From CAIYYO01 sp049299895 (GTDB lineage: Archaea > Altiarchaeota > Altiarchaeia > IMC4 > QMZM01), in NCBI GenBank assembly GCA_049299895.1, contig JBAQYF010000005.1:1-44712 (forward strand): a stretch of 44,712 nt of DNA, read 5' to 3'. The stretch's first letter is position 1. Each line of letters begins with the position of its first letter. The notes beneath the pieces were generated by a model that worked only from the letters and a program-made list of their open reading frames with translations, was not told the DNA's origin and ran no database searches. This document shows positions 15,879 to 23,883 of this stretch, piece by piece. The translations under genes were made by a program, and so were the position numbers.

Positions 15879-16124
15879 ATGGTAAAATACATTATTGCAA
15901 GACAGCTAGGCGGAAAACCTGTAATAACAGCGGGCGGAGAAGAACTGGGACGAATAGATGACATACTGGTCGATGAATCAACCGGCAAATTCATATCAAT
16001 GATCGTCGAACCGCTATCAGAGGACATACCCCGTGTTTCCTACCCAAAAGACAAAGACGGGAACCTGATAATACCCTACGACGCAGTCAACGCAGTCAGC
16101 AAAGTAGTCGTAGTAAAAGACTAA
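15879..16124 (+). CDS. PRC-barrel domain protein
   Basis: The 81-residue protein is a single PRC-barrel ('IIARQLGGKPVITAGGEELG', then 'RIDDILVDESTGKFISMIVE'). The domain occurs in archaea as a short stand-alone protein and has been linked to RNA processing and to cell-division complexes (CdpB type). This copy has no other domain, so its role is not fixed. A GAGGTC ribosome site stands five bases before the ATG. It is divergent from taw1 across 108 AT-rich bases and convergent with thiDN. Confidence 0.85.
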   Translation: MVKYIIARQLGGKPVITAGGEELGRIDDILVDESTGKFISMIVEPLSEDIPRVSYPKDKDGNLIIPYDAVNAVSKVVVVKD

Positions 16125-16149
16125 GAACTGAGGAATAATTCCTCGTTCA

Positions 16150-17460
16150 TTATATATTCCTGCTTATCAGAAGCGCTTTTTCTACTACATTTATTGCATC
16201 GGTCCCAAATACGCGTACAACAGCTTCTTTTTTCATGCCGCCGCGATCGTAAACAATGTCCGGTGCTTTCTTGTAGGATTTTATTGCGTAGTCGGTGCCG
16301 TATTCTATCGTTTCCCCGTCCGGTTTTTGGGCGTCTCGCTCGAATTCTACGGCAGAGAGTTTCGCTTTCAGGCACGCCGTTATTACATCCTCCCCGAAGC
16401 GCAGAACCATCGCTGCCCGTATTTTACGGTCATGCCTGCGAGCCGTCAAAAGCACGCGGCCGGTAGTAGTCGACGCGCCGTAATCTATCCAGCCCACGGG
16501 AACAACGCAATCACGATCCCTTATGAGCCTGCCGGTAAGGCCCGCTATCCCGGATACGTTCTCTGCATCAGGAAGAGCCATTACGATGTTTGCCCCCACC
16601 TGGGGTATTAACTTAAATGAATTTTCGTCTGACACAAATTTGGCAACCGCTTCTTCGAGATTTTCTATGACCTCGGCTTTCTTTTTCTCGGCATATGTCC
16701 TGCCCAGTTTGATGTTCCCGGTATCCAGTATCCTTGCGCCCCGTCCCACAGCCATGTTCCGGTTGATCGCCTGATCCACGTATTCCTTTGCCTTTCTTAC
16801 GGCAGCAGGAACCGGATACTCCTTCGCAAGGTATGCTGCTATCGCCGCAGAGAACGCGCATCCTGCGCCGTGTATCTTTTCGTCTACGAGGCCGCTTCCC
16901 TCGAACATGGAAAATTCTCCTTTGTAGTGCAGCACGTCCACGGCGTCCAGGTGCCCTCCTTTTACCACGCAGTCGCCGATCTTTTCAGCGGCTTTCTTCA
17001 TGTCGCTGCGGCTGTGTATCTTTATTCCTGAGAGTATTTCTGCTTCCGGTATGTTGGGCGTGACAAGGACGGCCAGCGGAAAAAGCTTGCGCAGGGACTC
17101 GATCGCGTCTTCTTCCAGCAGTCTGTGGCCGGATGTCGAGACCATCACGGGATCTATTACGAGGTTGGATGCCTTGTATTTTTTGAGTGATTTGCGCACG
17201 ACAGATATCACTTCAGTATTCGCGAGCATCCCTGTCTTCATTGCGTCCGGACGGATATCTGAAAAGACGGAGTCTATTTGAGCTGCGATTGTTTCAGGGG
17301 CCAAAACAGCATAATCCTGCACTCCCACCGTGTTCTGTGCAGTAACCGATGTTATTACAGTGGTTCCATGCACGCCTATCGAAGAAAAAACTTTTTGGTC
17401 CTGCTGTATTCCTGCGCCTCCTCCCGAATCTGAGCCCGCTATCGTCAGAGCTTTTTTCAC
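16150..17460 (-). CDS. thiDN: Bifunctional ThiD-ThiN thiamine synthesis protein
   Basis: The N-terminal ThiD domain (residues 1 to about 245) phosphorylates hydroxymethylpyrimidine and its monophosphate. It shows GSDSGGGAGIQQD (9-21), 'DPVMVSTSGHRLL' (103-115) and the anion-hole/catalytic block HGAGCAFSA with Cys201. The C-terminal ThiN domain (about 262-436) replaces ThiE as thiamine-phosphate synthase in archaea; 'QVGANIVMALPDAENVSGIA' (287-306) and 'WIDYGAS' are visible. The fusion of 436 residues is the standard archaeal form. No TPP riboswitch is apparent upstream. Confidence 0.94.
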   Translation of the reverse strand: MKKALTIAGSDSGGGAGIQQDQKVFSSIGVHGTTVITSVTAQNTVGVQDYAVLAPETIAAQIDSVFSDIRPDAMKTGMLANTEVISVVRKSLKKYKASNLVIDPVMVSTSGHRLLEEDAIESLRKLFPLAVLVTPNIPEAEILSGIKIHSRSDMKKAAEKIGDCVVKGGHLDAVDVLHYKGEFSMFEGSGLVDEKIHGAGCAFSAAIAAYLAKEYPVPAAVRKAKEYVDQAINRNMAVGRGARILDTGNIKLGRTYAEKKKAEVIENLEEAVAKFVSDENSFKLIPQVGANIVMALPDAENVSGIAGLTGRLIRDRDCVVPVGWIDYGASTTTGRVLLTARRHDRKIRAAMVLRFGEDVITACLKAKLSAVEFERDAQKPDGETIEYGTDYAIKSYKKAPDIVYDRGGMKKEAVVRVFGTDAINVVEKALLISRNI

Positions 17461-17500
17461 AGATAATATAATAGAAAAAGAGAAAAAATAGCAGGAGAGA

Positions 17501-18265
17501 TTATTCTTCCGCTTCCATGACTTCTACGCCGAGGCCTTCCTTGAAGCCGAAGGGGTGTATGTTCCCGGAGTGCTTTGTTCCTCTCATCTTCTGGATTGTG
17601 AGGGTTCTTCCGGCGTCCGGTCCCGAGGGCTGGTATTTCAGGAGTATGACCCCGTCCGACACGTATCCTTCTATGTCGCTTGACCTGTGTTCCAGTATGT
17701 CGGATACGAGGATCGATGTTAGTCCCTTGGATTGCAGCCGGTAGTTCATGTAGAGTATGACGTCTCTTACGTTCTCTTTGCTCCGGACGAGGTTGTCGAG
17801 CGCCGGGAGACTGTCTATTACTACGCGCTCTGCTTTCAGCTCTTTTGCGGCGTCAATTATGATGTCGACGACCTCCTTTGTCCCTATCAGGTCCCTTGAG
17901 GTCAGAGAAAAGCTCTTTGTGTTCCTTGGCGTCGTCTCAGTCAGATTGAACCTGGAGAGGCTTGCATCGATTATGACCAGTTTCCCTGCTTCTTCCAGTT
18001 CGTCTATCTGGAAGTTGAATGCTGCAACGTCTTTTTTGAAGTAGTTTATGTTCTGCTCCAGGAGCACAAGGACCCCGGGCTCGTTGTATTTGACGATCCC
18101 GTTATGCAGGAACTGCGCGGCAAATATAGACTTTCCCGTACCGCATTCCCCTTTCAGTAGAACGGTCCTGCCCCGGGGGAATCCGCCGTCTAGAATCTCG
18201 TCAAGGCCGGGTATCCCAGTCTGGCACCTGTCTGATTTTACATCTGTGTTTTCCATTTTAAACAT
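17501..18265 (-). CDS. KaiC-like RecA-superfamily ATPase
   Basis: The 254-residue single-domain KaiC/RadA-like ATPase has TGIPGLDEILDGGFPRG (16-32) leading to Walker A GECGTGKS (39-46), 'VLVLLEQN' and Walker B-like 'AERVVIDSLPAL'. Archaeal homologues take part in signalling, often controlling motility or kinases, but single-domain copies are mostly uncharacterised. The acidic C-terminus (EVMEAEE) is unremarkable. ATG codon 4 (18256) is an alternative start. It is divergent from DUF211 across about 85 AT-rich bases. Confidence 0.87.
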   Translation of the reverse strand: MFKMENTDVKSDRCQTGIPGLDEILDGGFPRGRTVLLKGECGTGKSIFAAQFLHNGIVKYNEPGVLVLLEQNINYFKKDVAAFNFQIDELEEAGKLVIIDASLSRFNLTETTPRNTKSFSLTSRDLIGTKEVVDIIIDAAKELKAERVVIDSLPALDNLVRSKENVRDVILYMNYRLQSKGLTSILVSDILEHRSSDIEGYVSDGVILLKYQPSGPDAGRTLTIQKMRGTKHSGNIHPFGFKEGLGVEVMEAEE

Positions 18266-18350
18266 ACAAACATGATATCAATTACATATTTTTTCTATCA
18301 GGTTATTATACCAAAGATATAAAAACATGTCTTACTAATATTATTTAAGA

Positions 18351-18698
18351 ATGGAGGACTATAAAAACGTTATGGATGAAACAATCGGCAAACAAACCAA
18401 GGTACCAGTGAAGATACTCGTCCTGGACGTCCTGAAGCCTCACAAGCCCAATATACTGGATTTCGGGAAGAGGATATGCGCGGAGAAAAGCATTGAAGCA
18501 GCCACTATCTCAGTATATGCGGTAGACGAAAAGACCGAGTCCCTGAAGATAGTCCTGGAAGGACGCGACATCGAGTTCGACAAGATAAAGGACATCCTTG
18601 AAGACCAGGGAGGAGTCATACACTCCATGGACAAGGTAATGCTCGGACGTAAGCCCGTAAGCGAAGCAGTCAACCTCTCGGAGCTCGGAAAATACTAA
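18351..18698 (+). CDS. DUF211 family protein
   Basis: The 115-residue ferredoxin-like protein has the DUF211 core 'VPVKILVLDVLKPHKPNILD' followed by 'ISVYAVDEKTESLKIVLEG' and 'DQGGVIHSMDKVMLG'. The family is almost entirely archaeal; structures of relatives show an ACT-like fold, and the function is unknown. The adjoining gene, 22 bases downstream, encodes a VIT1/CCC1-like metal transporter. The pair could sense and transport a metal, though this rests on adjacency alone. An AT-rich box precedes the ATG at leaderless distance. Confidence 0.88.
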   Translation: MEDYKNVMDETIGKQTKVPVKILVLDVLKPHKPNILDFGKRICAEKSIEAATISVYAVDEKTESLKIVLEGRDIEFDKIKDILEDQGGVIHSMDKVMLGRKPVSEAVNLSELGKY

Positions 18699-18720
18699 CC
18701 TCTTTTTCCCATATTAACAT

Positions 18721-19302
18721 ATGGATCTCCTGAAGGCCTTGAAGGAATTAAAGAACGAAGAGATAGCCAGAAGATACTTCGTCATGAACTCCTTTGACGG
18801 CGCACTGACGATACTCGGCATCGTAATAGCCGTCTACATATCCGGAAAACACGAATCAGGCATCATAATAATCTCTTCTCTCGGGGCGGCGGTCGCAATG
18901 GCCATCTCCGGAATATGGGGCGCATACTCCATCGAAAGAGCGGAACGCCTAAGGGGATTAAAGGAACTGGAAAGACATCTGATGGCAGACCTCGAAGAAA
19001 CGGAGATAGAGAAAAAAGTCAATGCCACGACGATCCTTGTAGCGCTTGTAGACGGCTTGTCTCCGATGCTTGCTACGCTGCTGATAATTTCGCCCTTTAT
19101 CGCCTCACAGCTTGGCCTGATCGGCGCTGAAAGCGCATTCTATTATTCGATAGCAATAGTGGTCGTAATACTCTTTCTGTTAGGTGCGCTGGTAGGCCAC
19201 GTAGCAAAAGAAGACAGGGTGAGAAGCGGCGCAAAGATGGTCCTGGCAGGGATAACCGTGGCAGTTACGGTCATACTGCTGGACCTTCTAAAACTCCTAT
19301 GA
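18721..19302 (+). CDS. VIT1/CCC1-family putative iron/manganese transporter
   Basis: The 193 residues carry the family signature near the N-terminus 'RRYFVMNSFDGALTILGIVI', in which the aspartate of the first membrane helix is conserved. About five hydrophobic segments are present (near 25-45, 48-68, 101-122, 135-160, 170-190) with an acidic amphipathic stretch 'MADLEETEIEKK' between helices 2 and 3, where VIT1 proteins bind metal. Family members move Fe2+ or Mn2+ out of the cytoplasm. Substrate and direction here are inferred. The last six bases overlap bud32, convergently. Confidence 0.82.
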   Translation: MDLLKALKELKNEEIARRYFVMNSFDGALTILGIVIAVYISGKHESGIIIISSLGAAVAMAISGIWGAYSIERAERLRGLKELERHLMADLEETEIEKKVNATTILVALVDGLSPMLATLLIISPFIASQLGLIGAESAFYYSIAIVVVILFLLGALVGHVAKEDRVRSGAKMVLAGITVAVTVILLDLLKLL

Positions 19303-19908
19303 GGATTCCATATAACGCGCCCTGCGCTCTATCACATCGATCCGGCCCATAATCTGGGAGATGTCCTTTGTCTCCCCGTATGAATCCATCAAAGCAGCCC
19401 ATATCGCCTTGAACTTATGGCTGTGGGCAACCTGCAAAGACCTTTTGAAGACCACAAGATCCATCGCCTTGTCTTCTATCCGCGTAGTCGTCGAACCCAG
19501 TCCGAAGTCGATGTAATAGACTATGCCGTCCGCATAAAGCATGTTCGACGTTGTAAGGTCGTTGTGTATGATATTAGCATTGTGCATGACAGAAAGGGCG
19601 GTTCCGATCTTCGCGCATATCTCTTTTACCGCGCTCTCATCGGCCGCGTCCAGGACCGCCTTCAGGGGCAGACCGTCTATGTATTCCATATAAATCTTAT
19701 AATTCCTCATATCTGTTTTATAGACCTTCGGAACAGGCATGCCGGCTTTCAGGGCATTCTCCAGGAGTTTAGCCTCCCTCTGGGTGCGGATCTTCCTTAG
19801 GCGCACGTCCAATTCAGGCACCCGGTATTTCTTTGCTATTCGCTCCTTCACCAGGCGACCATTCTCCAGGTAGATGTTTGCTTCCGCTCCCTTAGCCAAT
19901 AGTTCCAT
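19297..19908 (-). CDS. bud32: KEOPS complex kinase/ATPase Bud32
   Basis: Small kinase-fold subunit of KEOPS, required with Kae1 for the t6A modification at tRNA position 37. The 203-residue stand-alone protein has the start MELLAKGAEANIY (1-13), the ATP-binding lysine in 'RLVKERIAKKYR', catalytic IIHNDLTTSNM (113-123) and metal-binding YIDFGLG (132-138). In many archaea it is fused to Kae1; here it is separate and Kae1 is not in the window. It ends in the overlap with the transporter gene. Confidence 0.95.
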   Translation of the reverse strand: MELLAKGAEANIYLENGRLVKERIAKKYRVPELDVRLRKIRTQREAKLLENALKAGMPVPKVYKTDMRNYKIYMEYIDGLPLKAVLDAADESAVKEICAKIGTALSVMHNANIIHNDLTTSNMLYADGIVYYIDFGLGSTTTRIEDKAMDLVVFKRSLQVAHSHKFKAIWAALMDSYGETKDISQIMGRIDVIERRARYMESS

Positions 19909-19991
19909 TATGGAATAGAATTTTTATTGATGGAGTTATATATTAATAATCTCGAATTTATCTACTTCTAAAGGAGAAGCAGAAGAGAAAA

Positions 19992-20240
19992 ATGGAACTA
20001 GAAGCTGTTTTAGGGAAGATAGATGAGACTTCTCAGGATTATTCCATGCCCAGGAGGGTCAAAGCCGTTCTGAAAAAAGTGGGAGACGACCTGAAAAAGA
20101 AAGACCAGGACATGTCCATGCGCATAACGACCGCCATATACGGAATAGAGGAAGTCTCAGGGGACATAAACATACCCATGCACGCAAAAACCCAGCTCTG
20201 GGACATAATAAGCGACCTGGAAGCATTGAAAAGGTTATAG
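19992..20240 (+). CDS. UPF0147 family protein
   Basis: The 82-residue, helical, soluble protein has the family pattern 'DYSMPRRVKAVLKKVGDDLK' and 'INIPMHAKTQLWDIISDLEA'. It is conserved across Euryarchaeota and relatives, with no known function. A GGAG-containing stretch lies about 16 bases upstream, and a TATA-like TTATATATTA around 19937 would serve as promoter. The TyrRS leader begins immediately after it; TTATAGATT overlapping its stop could be the TyrRS TATA box. Confidence 0.9.
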   Translation: MELEAVLGKIDETSQDYSMPRRVKAVLKKVGDDLKKKDQDMSMRITTAIYGIEEVSGDINIPMHAKTQLWDIISDLEALKRL

Positions 20241-20264
20241 ATTCTCAAAGATGATAGACAGACA

Positions 20265-20343
20265 ACCTTCTGAAAGGTGCCCGAAGGGCATGCACCTGAA
20301 GGTGCATATCATCACCACGAGTTTGTGGTGTCTGCGATACCAC
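20265..20343 (+). promoter_or_regulatory. Structured leader of tyrosyl-tRNA synthetase: tandem hairpins with an alternative pairing
   Basis: Three hairpins abut with no spacer: ACCTT-CTGA-AAGGT (20265-20278), GCCC-GAA-GGGC (20279-20289) and ATGCACC-TGAA-GGTGCAT (20290-20307). A fourth, CACCAC/GTGGTG with a 6-base loop, spans 20313-20330. Its 3' strand GTGGT (20325-20329) can instead pair with ACCAC at 20339-20343, giving two mutually exclusive folds. The last pairing ends 18 bases before the TyrRS ATG at 20361. A TATA-like TTATAGA near 20235 predicts a transcript starting close to the first hairpin. No known riboswitch class matches. Confidence 0.55.
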
Positions 20344-20360
20344 AGAACGCATCAAAAAAA

Positions 20361-21317
20361 ATGATAGATGAAGCGCTTGTCAAAAGGAACGCCGCCGAGA
20401 TAGTAACCGAAGAAGAGCTAAACTTGCTTCTAAAGGAAAACAGGACACTGACGACATACTGCGGCTACGAAACAAGCGGACCGGTACACATCGGAACGAT
20501 GGTCGCTGTGATGAAGCAGATAGACTACGCCAAAGCAGGCCTCAAGGTAAAAGTGCTATTCGCGGACCTGCACACGCTACTGAACAAGAAAGGAACAGAG
20601 AATTGGATCGACGAAATGGTTGTCTACTGGCGCAATTGCTTCGAAGGCCTCGGCCTCAAGAACGCAGAATACGTCCGCGGAACAGACTTCGAATACGACA
20701 AAGAATACATGCACGACATTTTGCAATTGGGCCTGCTCACAACGGTCAACAGGGCCATGAGAAGCATGCAGGAAGTAGCCCGCGACCTCGAGAACGCCCA
20801 CGTATCACAGATGATATATCCATTGATGCAGATCGCAGACATAAAAGCGCTTGGAGTCGACATCGCCCACGGAGGAATGGAGCAGAGAAAGATACACATG
20901 CTCGGCCGAGAACTTCTGCCGGAGATCGGCTACAAGAAACCGGTCTGCATGCACACGCCGCTGCTCGTCTCTTTGCAGGGACCGGGATGCAAGATGTCTT
21001 CTTCGAAACCGGAGACGATGATCAAAGTCGACGAAAAACCCGAAGACATCAAAAACAAGATCAACAAGGCATACTGCCCGCTGGAAAAGGAAGGAAACCC
21101 GGTGCTGCAGATGTACGAATACATCATATTCCCTAAACTCGGCAGCGTCGACGTGAAAAGGCCTGAGAAGTTTGGAGGGGATGTGTCATTTACTTCTTAC
21201 AGCGAACTAGAGACTGCGTACTTGGGGAAGACGCTGCATGCTATGGACCTGAAGAATACGGCTGCGCAGAAACTGTCGGAGATACTGGAGCCTGTGAGGG
21301 AGAAAGTTGGGAAGTAA
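20361..21317 (+). CDS. tyrS: Tyrosyl-tRNA synthetase
   Basis: Class I synthetase charging tRNA-Tyr. The HIGH motif variant is PVHIGT and the second ATP motif is KMSSSKPE. 'SQMIYPLMQIADIKALGVDI' and 'GGMEQRKIHML' are the tyrosine-pocket and core segments of the archaeal/eukaryotic type. I place the start at the ATG at 20361 (318 residues), which matches archaeal enzymes. The frame is open to a GTG at 20277, but that 28-residue extension is encoded by a stack of RNA hairpins and is unlike any TyrRS N-terminus. The gene follows UPF0147 on the same strand. Confidence 0.94.
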   Translation: MIDEALVKRNAAEIVTEEELNLLLKENRTLTTYCGYETSGPVHIGTMVAVMKQIDYAKAGLKVKVLFADLHTLLNKKGTENWIDEMVVYWRNCFEGLGLKNAEYVRGTDFEYDKEYMHDILQLGLLTTVNRAMRSMQEVARDLENAHVSQMIYPLMQIADIKALGVDIAHGGMEQRKIHMLGRELLPEIGYKKPVCMHTPLLVSLQGPGCKMSSSKPETMIKVDEKPEDIKNKINKAYCPLEKEGNPVLQMYEYIIFPKLGSVDVKRPEKFGGDVSFTSYSELETAYLGKTLHAMDLKNTAAQKLSEILEPVREKVGK

Positions 21318-21321
21318 TCCG

Positions 21322-21571
21322 TTACAACGCCTCCGCATAACCCGTAATATTCCCGCGGTCCGCAAGCGTAATCGATATGCCACCCATAGTGACATTATAT
21401 TCTATCTCGATCACCAGATTGTATGGTTCGGCGTCTTTTTTAGGACAGGTATTGCTTGACACTGTGCGCAACGGAATCCGTCTTAGTGTAACCCCAGGGA
21501 CCCACGTCTGCGTATGCGCCGTTAATCAATAATAAAGCCAGGACAGCAGTGTATTTCCATTTCAGGTCCAT
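21322..21571 (-). pseudogene. Decayed, shortened paralogue of the 21588-22400 protein
   Basis: From ATG 21571 the frame gives a signal peptide (MDLKWKYTAVLALLLINGAY) and then stops at TAA 21442-21440. One base out of frame, the sequence continues as CPKKDAEPYNLVIEIEYNVT and 'MGGISITLADRGNITGYAEA' to a TAA at 21324-21322. This matches the end of the neighbouring protein (CPKKADWEPYDILLSIRYNS, then 'TVDGITTT...GHIKGSA'). The remnant therefore keeps a start and a C-terminal domain, with a frameshift and a missing middle. It lies 17 bases beyond the intact gene's stop, on the same strand. Confidence 0.72.
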
Positions 21572-21587
21572 TTTTATATCGTACTGA

Positions 21588-22400
21588 TTATATGTTGGCG
21601 GATCCTTTAATATGCCCTGTTTCCGTGTGAGTCGTTGTTATCCCGTCTACAGTAGAGTTGTATCTTATCGATAACAAAATGTCGTAGGGTTCCCAATCCG
21701 CCTTTTTTGGACAATCGCTACTTTTCAGGGTAAAATTTTGGCCTGGTTCGACAGAGTAGCCGGCTATTTCCGTCGATAAAGCACATGTTTGATTGGTCAG
21801 CGTTTCTCTCATATCCGAATCGACTAGGATTATTTTTACCTTGGCTTTATTCTCGAATTGTGCCGAAAAGCTGCCGTTTAGGTATGTGAAACCCGGCCTT
21901 AAGGGCTCCAATTTAACAAACCCTGTGATAACAGAAGCGTGCCCCGAGCCATAAGAGTTGCCTCTTGTTTCGACGAGATTCAACTGCGCGAAGAATGCAA
22001 CGACCATTAGAAAAACCGCCAAAACGGGTTTATTACTCATTTTACCCTGCATGCTGGCTATGACAGACGATGCTTTCCCAATTGCGAATCCTACTATTCC
22101 AAAGGCTGATATAAGAAGGCTATAGCTCGGATCTACAAGGAAAAAGGACATACACACCCAGCAAAAGAACAGAAGTAAACCTAAACTTATGAGGTCCGAG
22201 AATAATGTTTTGGCGCCTTTTTTATCTTCCGCTTTCTCTGCGCATACTAAAAAGGTCAAGGCAGCGACGGATATCGTATATATCAGCAGGGAAAAAACAG
22301 ACGAAGAATCTGACTTGACATAAAAGGAAACCGCGTCTGCGACTACATTCTGAGACCATAGAATCAACAGAATAGCAATAAACTGCTCTTTCAATTTCAT
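21588..22400 (-). CDS. Membrane protein with extracytoplasmic C-terminal domain, unknown function
   Basis: The 270 residues show about four to five hydrophobic helices in the first 145 (around 5-22, 33-53, 70-88, 92-112, 125-142). A domain of about 120 residues follows with sequons and paired cysteines ('TLTNQTCALSTEIAGYSVEP', 'KSSDCPKKADWEPYDILLSI'). The C-terminal domain is predicted beta-rich and probably faces outside. I do not recognise the family. A broken, shorter copy lies directly downstream (21322-21571), so this is a locally duplicated lineage. It is divergent from the transporter gene. Confidence 0.6.
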   Translation of the reverse strand: MKLKEQFIAILLILWSQNVVADAVSFYVKSDSSSVFSLLIYTISVAALTFLVCAEKAEDKKGAKTLFSDLISLGLLLFFCWVCMSFFLVDPSYSLLISAFGIVGFAIGKASSVIASMQGKMSNKPVLAVFLMVVAFFAQLNLVETRGNSYGSGHASVITGFVKLEPLRPGFTYLNGSFSAQFENKAKVKIILVDSDMRETLTNQTCALSTEIAGYSVEPGQNFTLKSSDCPKKADWEPYDILLSIRYNSTVDGITTTHTETGHIKGSANI

Positions 22401-22464
22401 TTTATTAGATTATTTGTGTTTGCGTATATATGTTCCATATTCAATAGGTTATTGTGAGCCCATA

Positions 22465-23520
22465 ATGGATAACCAATCGTCCCGTAACGTGTTTGCAAAT
22501 CTCCTGGTTTACGGCTTAACTCACGCCTTGGTGGACGCATCATGCATAGCCGCGTTATTCAGTTTCCTGGGGAAGACAAGCAATGACATGTTCTTTGTTC
22601 TGGTCCTGACCTACAACATACTGGCTTTTGGCCTGCAGGTCGTGATCGGCCTGGAGGTCGACAAACGTAGGTCGCCTCGGAATGCTGCGTTGGTCGGGTG
22701 TATTCTGACAGCTGGCGCATTACTATCGTTGGGATACTCGCCCATATTAACAGTCGTCCTCGCGGGCATAGGCAACGCCTTTTTCCACATCGGAGGAGGA
22801 AGCATAAGCCTAAACCTAACCCCAAAGAAGGCGACAGCGCCAGGTATCTACGTTGCTCCCGGAGCATTCGGCGTAACAATAGGCCTTCTTGCAGGTACGG
22901 GAGGGTTGATAGCATGGCCTTTCATCCTCCTGCTTGCAGTTTCATCCATTGCTATCATTGCAACCAAGGCCCCGATGATGCACTATGATCAGCAGCCAGC
23001 AAACAGTGAAATAAAGTATTTCGAACTAGCGCTATTGCTTCTGTTCTTATGCATCTCCATACGCTCGCTCATCGGCCTTGCCATGGTTTTTCCTTGGAAG
23101 ACCGATCAATCGCTTCTCTGGATGCTTACTTTATCGGTCGTGGCGGGTAAAGCGTTTGGCGGGATCCTCGCTGACAAGTTCGACTGGCTGCGCGTCACTG
23201 TAGCATCGCTTGTCATTTCAGCGCCTCTTCTTGCTTTTGGGGCTGGAGTCCCCTATGCAGCAATAATTGGAATGTTTCTCTTTCAGATGACAATGCCAGT
23301 AACGCTTGTTGCTATCTCCAACATGTTCCCGGGCAGGCCGGGCTTTTCCTTTGGACTGACGTGCCTCGCACTGATAATCGGAGCGCTTCCTACATTCACA
23401 GAGTTGAAAAACATGTTCAGCAGCGAAGTGATGATTCTGTCTACGATCCTGTTTTCGGTAGGATGCTTGTATTCCGGCTTAAAGTTGTACTCTGGGAAGA
23501 TAAAAAGATGGAATGGCTGA
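22465..23520 (+). CDS. MFS-like transporter
   Basis: With start ATG 22465 the protein has 351 residues and 10-12 hydrophobic segments. The loop 'GLEVDKRRSPRNAALVG' after helix 2 is the major-facilitator motif A equivalent (G-x3-D-x-x-R/K), and a matching 'GGILADKFDW' appears in the second half. 'GIGNAFFHIGGGSISLNL' is a conserved helix. No substrate can be named. An upstream in-frame ATG at 22414 would add 17 polar residues and is less likely. The gene overlaps the following small membrane protein by 13 bases. Confidence 0.7.
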   Translation: MDNQSSRNVFANLLVYGLTHALVDASCIAALFSFLGKTSNDMFFVLVLTYNILAFGLQVVIGLEVDKRRSPRNAALVGCILTAGALLSLGYSPILTVVLAGIGNAFFHIGGGSISLNLTPKKATAPGIYVAPGAFGVTIGLLAGTGGLIAWPFILLLAVSSIAIIATKAPMMHYDQQPANSEIKYFELALLLLFLCISIRSLIGLAMVFPWKTDQSLLWMLTLSVVAGKAFGGILADKFDWLRVTVASLVISAPLLAFGAGVPYAAIIGMFLFQMTMPVTLVAISNMFPGRPGFSFGLTCLALIIGALPTFTELKNMFSSEVMILSTILFSVGCLYSGLKLYSGKIKRWNG

Positions 23521-23831
23521 CTGCATTTCTGCTTACACTGGGAATCGAGATACCTGTTTTAGTACTCCTTCTGAGAGAAGAAAATCATTATAAAACGATC
23601 TCTGCGGGCTTCCTAATGAACCTGATATCGCATCCGACTCTTTGGTTCATCTTACCGTCTGTTCTTCCGAAGGAACAGTATATAATGTTGGGCGAAATGA
23701 CGGTCTATGTCATAGAGTCTATTCTCTTGCTATTGTTTTTCAGGAAAGAACAAAAAACAAGGATACTATTGGTAACATTTATTGTGAACTCCCTGTCTTT
23801 CCTGACAGGGGAATTTATTTACTTTCTTTAG
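23508..23831 (+). CDS. Small membrane protein coupled to the MFS-like transporter
   Basis: Starting at ATG 23508, inside the end of the transporter gene, the frame gives 107 residues with three to four hydrophobic helices (about 4-22, 32-50, 60-80, 85-105). The 'LTLGIEIPVLVLLLREENHY' start and the 'NLISHPTLWFILP' segment resemble small membrane proteins found beside transporters in other prokaryotes; no function is known to me. The overlap implies translational coupling and a joint role. An upstream in-frame ATG inside the transporter gene is unlikely to be used. Confidence 0.6.
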   Translation: MEWLTAFLLTLGIEIPVLVLLLREENHYKTISAGFLMNLISHPTLWFILPSVLPKEQYIMLGEMTVYVIESILLLLFFRKEQKTRILLVTFIVNSLSFLTGEFIYFL

Positions 23832-23883
23832 GATAACCTGGCCAGTGTTGGTAAGTTGGGGGTGAGAAAGAAATCAGCTAAAG

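Noticed and set aside
20277..20360. N-terminal extension of TyrRS from a GTG
   Set aside because: The 28 residues (Pro, Gly and His-rich) do not resemble any TyrRS start, and the bases form perfect tandem hairpins; the ATG at 20361 gives the normal length.
21440..21450. Programmed +1 frameshift at UCC UAA in the small paralogue
   Set aside because: Possible in principle, but the missing middle part relative to the intact neighbour makes ordinary decay more likely.
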